From Altibacter sp. (GTDB lineage Bacteria > Bacteroidota > Bacteroidia > Flavobacteriales > Flavobacteriaceae), in NCBI GenBank assembly GCA_002696485.1, contig NZTP01000086.1, forward strand, positions 186,001 through 250,000: a stretch of 64,000 nt of DNA, given 5' to 3'. The notes under the pieces were generated by a model that saw only the letters and a list, made by a program, of their open reading frames with translations, was not told the DNA's origin and searched no databases. Of this stretch, positions 61,686 through 64,000 are shown in pieces. A program made the translations under genes and the position numbers. Positions within the stretch are counted from its first letter, which is position 1. Every line of letters starts with the position of its first letter.

Positions 61686-62993
61686 ATGAAAATAATAAAG
61701 ATATTTCTAACACTTATTCTTACCGGTCTAATCACAGTTTCTTGTGAGGTAGAAGAAGGTCAGAATTTAAATGGACCCACTACCGATACGGTAAGTGATG
61801 ACCTATCCCGAGGGGAACTACAGGAGGCCATGGGAGGTGCCCTGTCTGACATGCGTGAAAGACTTGGAACACAGGTTGACGCAATGTCGGTAGCAGGACG
61901 CGAATATTGGAGAATTCAAAGTTCAGATCCTCGTTGGACTGCCGATTTGTTGACGGGAGTTTTAGATAATAATACATTCTATACAACCAACCCGTATGCT
62001 GCCAGATATGCTACCATTAAGGATATCAATTTGCTGTTAACCGGTTTGGAGAATACAACAGCGGATTTTTCGAATCAGGAGATCGCAGCCACTCGTGGTT
62101 TTGCAAATACAATCAAAGCTCATGAATTGCTTATGGTATTAAATCATCAATATAGGAATGGGATACGCATTGACGTTGCAGATCCCGATAATTTGGGACC
62201 CTTTGTGCCTTATGAGGAAGCCTTAGCAACAATATTTCAGTTGCTAGCTGATGCTGCTACGGATCTTTCGAACGGAGGTGGGACTTTTCCATTCTCAATT
62301 CCTTCAGGTTTTGCAATTGCAGCTACGCCTTCAGATTTCTTAGAATTCAATAGAGCGTTAGCAGCAAGAGTTGAAGTGTATCGAGGGAATTACGCCTCTG
62401 CTAATTCATTGCTTCTGAATTCATTTATGGATCTTTCAGGAAATTTGGATAAAGGGGTATATTTCACTTTTTCATTGACTGGAGCCGATATGATCAATCC
62501 GTTGTTCTTTGCGCTTAATTCCACAGTAGCTAATGCCCGAATTGCACATCCATCATTTATTGATGACGCCTTGCCAGGAGATGAAAGAGTCAATAAGGCA
62601 GTGCTTCGGGATGAGCCGCTCACCTCCGATAATTTAACGGGGTCTTACGATGTCTTCGTGTATCAAAGTAATGTAGATCCCGTGGCAATCATTCGAAACG
62701 AGGAGTTATTGCTTTTATATGCTGAAGCCAATCATATTTCAAATCCTACCGCTGCCATTGCAGCCATAGATGTTATAAGAGATGCTGCCGGGTTGGACCC
62801 CTATGCAGGTGGAACTGCTCCTGCCGATCTAGTAGATGAGATCTTATACAACCGCAGGTATTCTCTCTTTGCTGAAGGAGGACATCGATGGATCGATCTT
62901 CGTAGATTCAATAGATTGGGAGTACTGCCTATCGATAGGGCGGGAGACGCTATTTTCGAGCAATTCCCTATTCCGCTCACTGAAAATCAGTAG
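61686..62993 (+). CDS. SusD/RagB family nutrient-binding lipoprotein
   Basis: 435 residues. The signal peptide ends at LITVSC, so Cys20 is the lipidated residue. Helical TPR-like N-terminal part (TIKDINLLLTGLENT) and the C-terminal SusD signature (EELLLLYAEANHI... YNRRYSLFAEGGHRWIDLRRF). It caps the SusC barrel on the cell surface and binds the ligand. At 435 residues it is shorter than typical SusD proteins (500 or more), so the ligand may be small. Confidence 0.93.
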   Translation: MKIIKIFLTLILTGLITVSCEVEEGQNLNGPTTDTVSDDLSRGELQEAMGGALSDMRERLGTQVDAMSVAGREYWRIQSSDPRWTADLLTGVLDNNTFYTTNPYAARYATIKDINLLLTGLENTTADFSNQEIAATRGFANTIKAHELLMVLNHQYRNGIRIDVADPDNLGPFVPYEEALATIFQLLADAATDLSNGGGTFPFSIPSGFAIAATPSDFLEFNRALAARVEVYRGNYASANSLLLNSFMDLSGNLDKGVYFTFSLTGADMINPLFFALNSTVANARIAHPSFIDDALPGDERVNKAVLRDEPLTSDNLTGSYDVFVYQSNVDPVAIIRNEELLLLYAEANHISNPTAAIAAIDVIRDAAGLDPYAGGTAPADLVDEILYNRRYSLFAEGGHRWIDLRRFNRLGVLPIDRAGDAIFEQFPIPLTENQ

Positions 62994-63018
62994 CAAAAAA
63001 AAACCTATGAATAAAAAG

Positions 63019-63049
63019 AAAAACCCTTTCCATCGGAAAGGGTTTTTTT
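63019..63049. terminator. Bidirectional terminator between susD and the RND gene
   Basis: A 13-bp stem (AAAAACCCTTTCC with GGAAAGGGTTTTT), 3-base loop and T runs on both strands. Confidence 0.9.
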
Positions 63050-63050
63050 G

Positions 63051-64000
63051 TTACATAGCTGCTGAGTCGGAAGGGATAGGTTCCTCGGTTTTAGGCTTTG
63101 AGCGCCAGTTTCGAAGTCGCAGCTTCAGTTTGTGTACCATATAGAATAACACAGGTACAATGATCAATGTAAGGAAGGTCGCAATGATCAAACCATAGAT
63201 CACAGACCAAGCCAACGGTCCCCAAAAGATCACGTTGTCTCCGCCAAAATAGATCTTCGGATCGAATTCAGCAAAGAGCGAGAAAAAGTCAATATTAAAC
63301 CCAATTGCTAGCGGAATAAGTCCTAACACGGTGGTTATAGCCGTTAATATCACCGGACGCAAACGTGCTTTTCCTCCTTTAATAATAATGTCCTTCACTT
63401 CCTCTTTAGGGAGTAATTCTGAATCGTCCATCTTTAATTCTACCATGCGTCGGTCTATGAGCAATTGCGTATAATCCAACAGTACTACCCCGTTATTGAC
63501 TACAATTCCCGCCAATGAAATAATACCCATCATAGTCATCATGATCACAAAAGACGCTCCGGTAAGTAGGATACCGCCAAAGACCCCAATGAAACTCAAG
63601 AAAATAGCAATCATGATTATCGTTGGTTTAGAAATAGAACTAAATTGAAAGATCAATATAAGCATGATCAACCCAAGGCCCGAGAAGAAAGCACCCATTA
63701 GAAAAGCCATTTGTTTGTTTTGCTCTTCTATCTGACCCGTATAGTCAATAGAAACACTTCGCGGCAGCTCTTCAAAGTTAGCCATTTCGGTTTGTATCTG
63801 ACTTACGATCGCGCCTGCGTCGGTATACCCGGCCTCCAACGCCGAATAGACAGTAACCACTCGCTTCGTGTCCCTGTGTTTTATGGCACTGAAGGACGAT
63901 GTGTTCTTTTGGGTAGTTACTGCCGAAACAGGAATTTCTTTGATCTTCCCAGTCGCTTGATCTCTAAAAGTGATGTTTTGATTGAAGAGTGCGCTTTTGT
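63051..64000 (-). CDS. Efflux RND transporter permease subunit, C-terminal part (cut by window edge)
   Basis: The frame is open to the end of the window; the upstream (N-terminal) part lies beyond 64000. About 316 residues are visible. It covers a periplasmic loop end (residues rich in VTTQKNTSSFSAIKHRDTKR) and the last half of the second membrane block: MAFLMGAFFSGLGLIMLILIF, IAIFLSFIGVFGGILLTG, MGIISLAGIVVNNGVVLLDYTQ (the RND GIVVNNGVVLLDY motif) and AWSVIYGLIIATFLTLIIVPVLFY. AcrB/HAE1-type pumps export drugs, metals or lipids with TolC-like partners. Its substrate is not assignable. The GTG at 63860 is internal, not a start. Confidence 0.9.
   Translation of the reverse strand, partial: KSALFNQNITFRDQATGKIKEIPVSAVTTQKNTSSFSAIKHRDTKRVVTVYSALEAGYTDAGAIVSQIQTEMANFEELPRSVSIDYTGQIEEQNKQMAFLMGAFFSGLGLIMLILIFQFSSISKPTIIMIAIFLSFIGVFGGILLTGASFVIMMTMMGIISLAGIVVNNGVVLLDYTQLLIDRRMVELKMDDSELLPKEEVKDIIIKGGKARLRPVILTAITTVLGLIPLAIGFNIDFFSLFAEFDPKIYFGGDNVIFWGPLAWSVIYGLIIATFLTLIIVPVLFYMVHKLKLRLRNWRSKPKTEEPIPSDSAAM

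Noticed and set aside
63051..63860. RND gene starting at the GTG at 63860
   Set aside because: The frame stays open to the window edge and reads conserved RND periplasmic sequence upstream; the true start is outside.
1..64000. CRISPR arrays, prophage or transposase genes
   Set aside because: No regularly spaced repeats, cas genes, phage structural genes or transposase domains were seen.

Overview
The window is chromosomal DNA from a member of the Bacteroidota, most likely a marine Flavobacteriaceae. The support is: TAnnTTTG-type -7 promoter boxes, secreted proteins with C-terminal type IX secretion (T9SS) sorting domains, a SusC/SusD pair, flavobacterial families (DUF1206, DUF3109, DUF4286, DUF6090, DUF6428), an OlsF-type bifunctional acyltransferase, and many stem-loop terminators with A/T flanks. 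No prophage, transposase or CRISPR array was found. Only one gene is cut: the RND transporter at the right edge.

Layout. 0.05-10.2 kb: membrane lipid acyltransferase; DUF1206 and YitT membrane proteins; a flavodoxin-fold protein with a PLP decarboxylase; a small arsenic operon (arsR, DUF6428, arsC) with a visible operator palindrome; TM2, VOC, 2-hydroxyacid dehydrogenase, cupin and thioesterase genes. 10.2-21.3 kb: one long minus-strand housekeeping run (mgtE, rsmA, DUF4286, DUF6090, TPR lipoprotein-like, serS, HTTM protein, ribF, pth, rplY, prs) with frequent overlaps. 21.4-22.0 kb: an unusual tRNA-Leu cluster in which an intact tRNA and a GIY-YIG endonuclease gene lie between two broken tRNA-Leu copies that carry palindromic insertions. 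22.0-29 kb: two T9SS cargo paralogues, HupE-like protein, dCMP deaminase, S41 protease, MarC, DUF3109 and a lipoprotein. 29-33 kb: class Ia ribonucleotide reductase (nrdB, nrdA) behind a 420-bp leader with repeated TGTTGAAAA motifs. 33-35.4 kb: two zinc-ribbon membrane proteins (one a CPBP protease) and ChrA.

35.5-47.8 kb looks like a nutrient-uptake region. It holds a PiT phosphate transporter fused to a PhoU-like tail, a phosphate-selective-type porin, a SulP transporter with beta-carbonic anhydrase (bicarbonate uptake), and a TonB-dependent receptor with a duplicated beta-helix lipoprotein. The phosphate transporter, the porin and the TonB receptor each have 11-bp-periodic TAACA repeats about 40-60 bp before the start codon. 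I infer that these are Pho-box-like operators, which would place the TonB receptor/lipoprotein pair in a phosphate-starvation regulon.

47.9-64 kb: dgt, a secreted M36 metalloprotease, dxs, tadA, a cold-shock protein, a ClC chloride channel, aspS, an orphan SusC/SusD pair and the C-terminal part of an RND efflux permease.

The observation most worth following is the tRNA-Leu/GIY-YIG cluster. Second is the TAACA array and the regulon it predicts.
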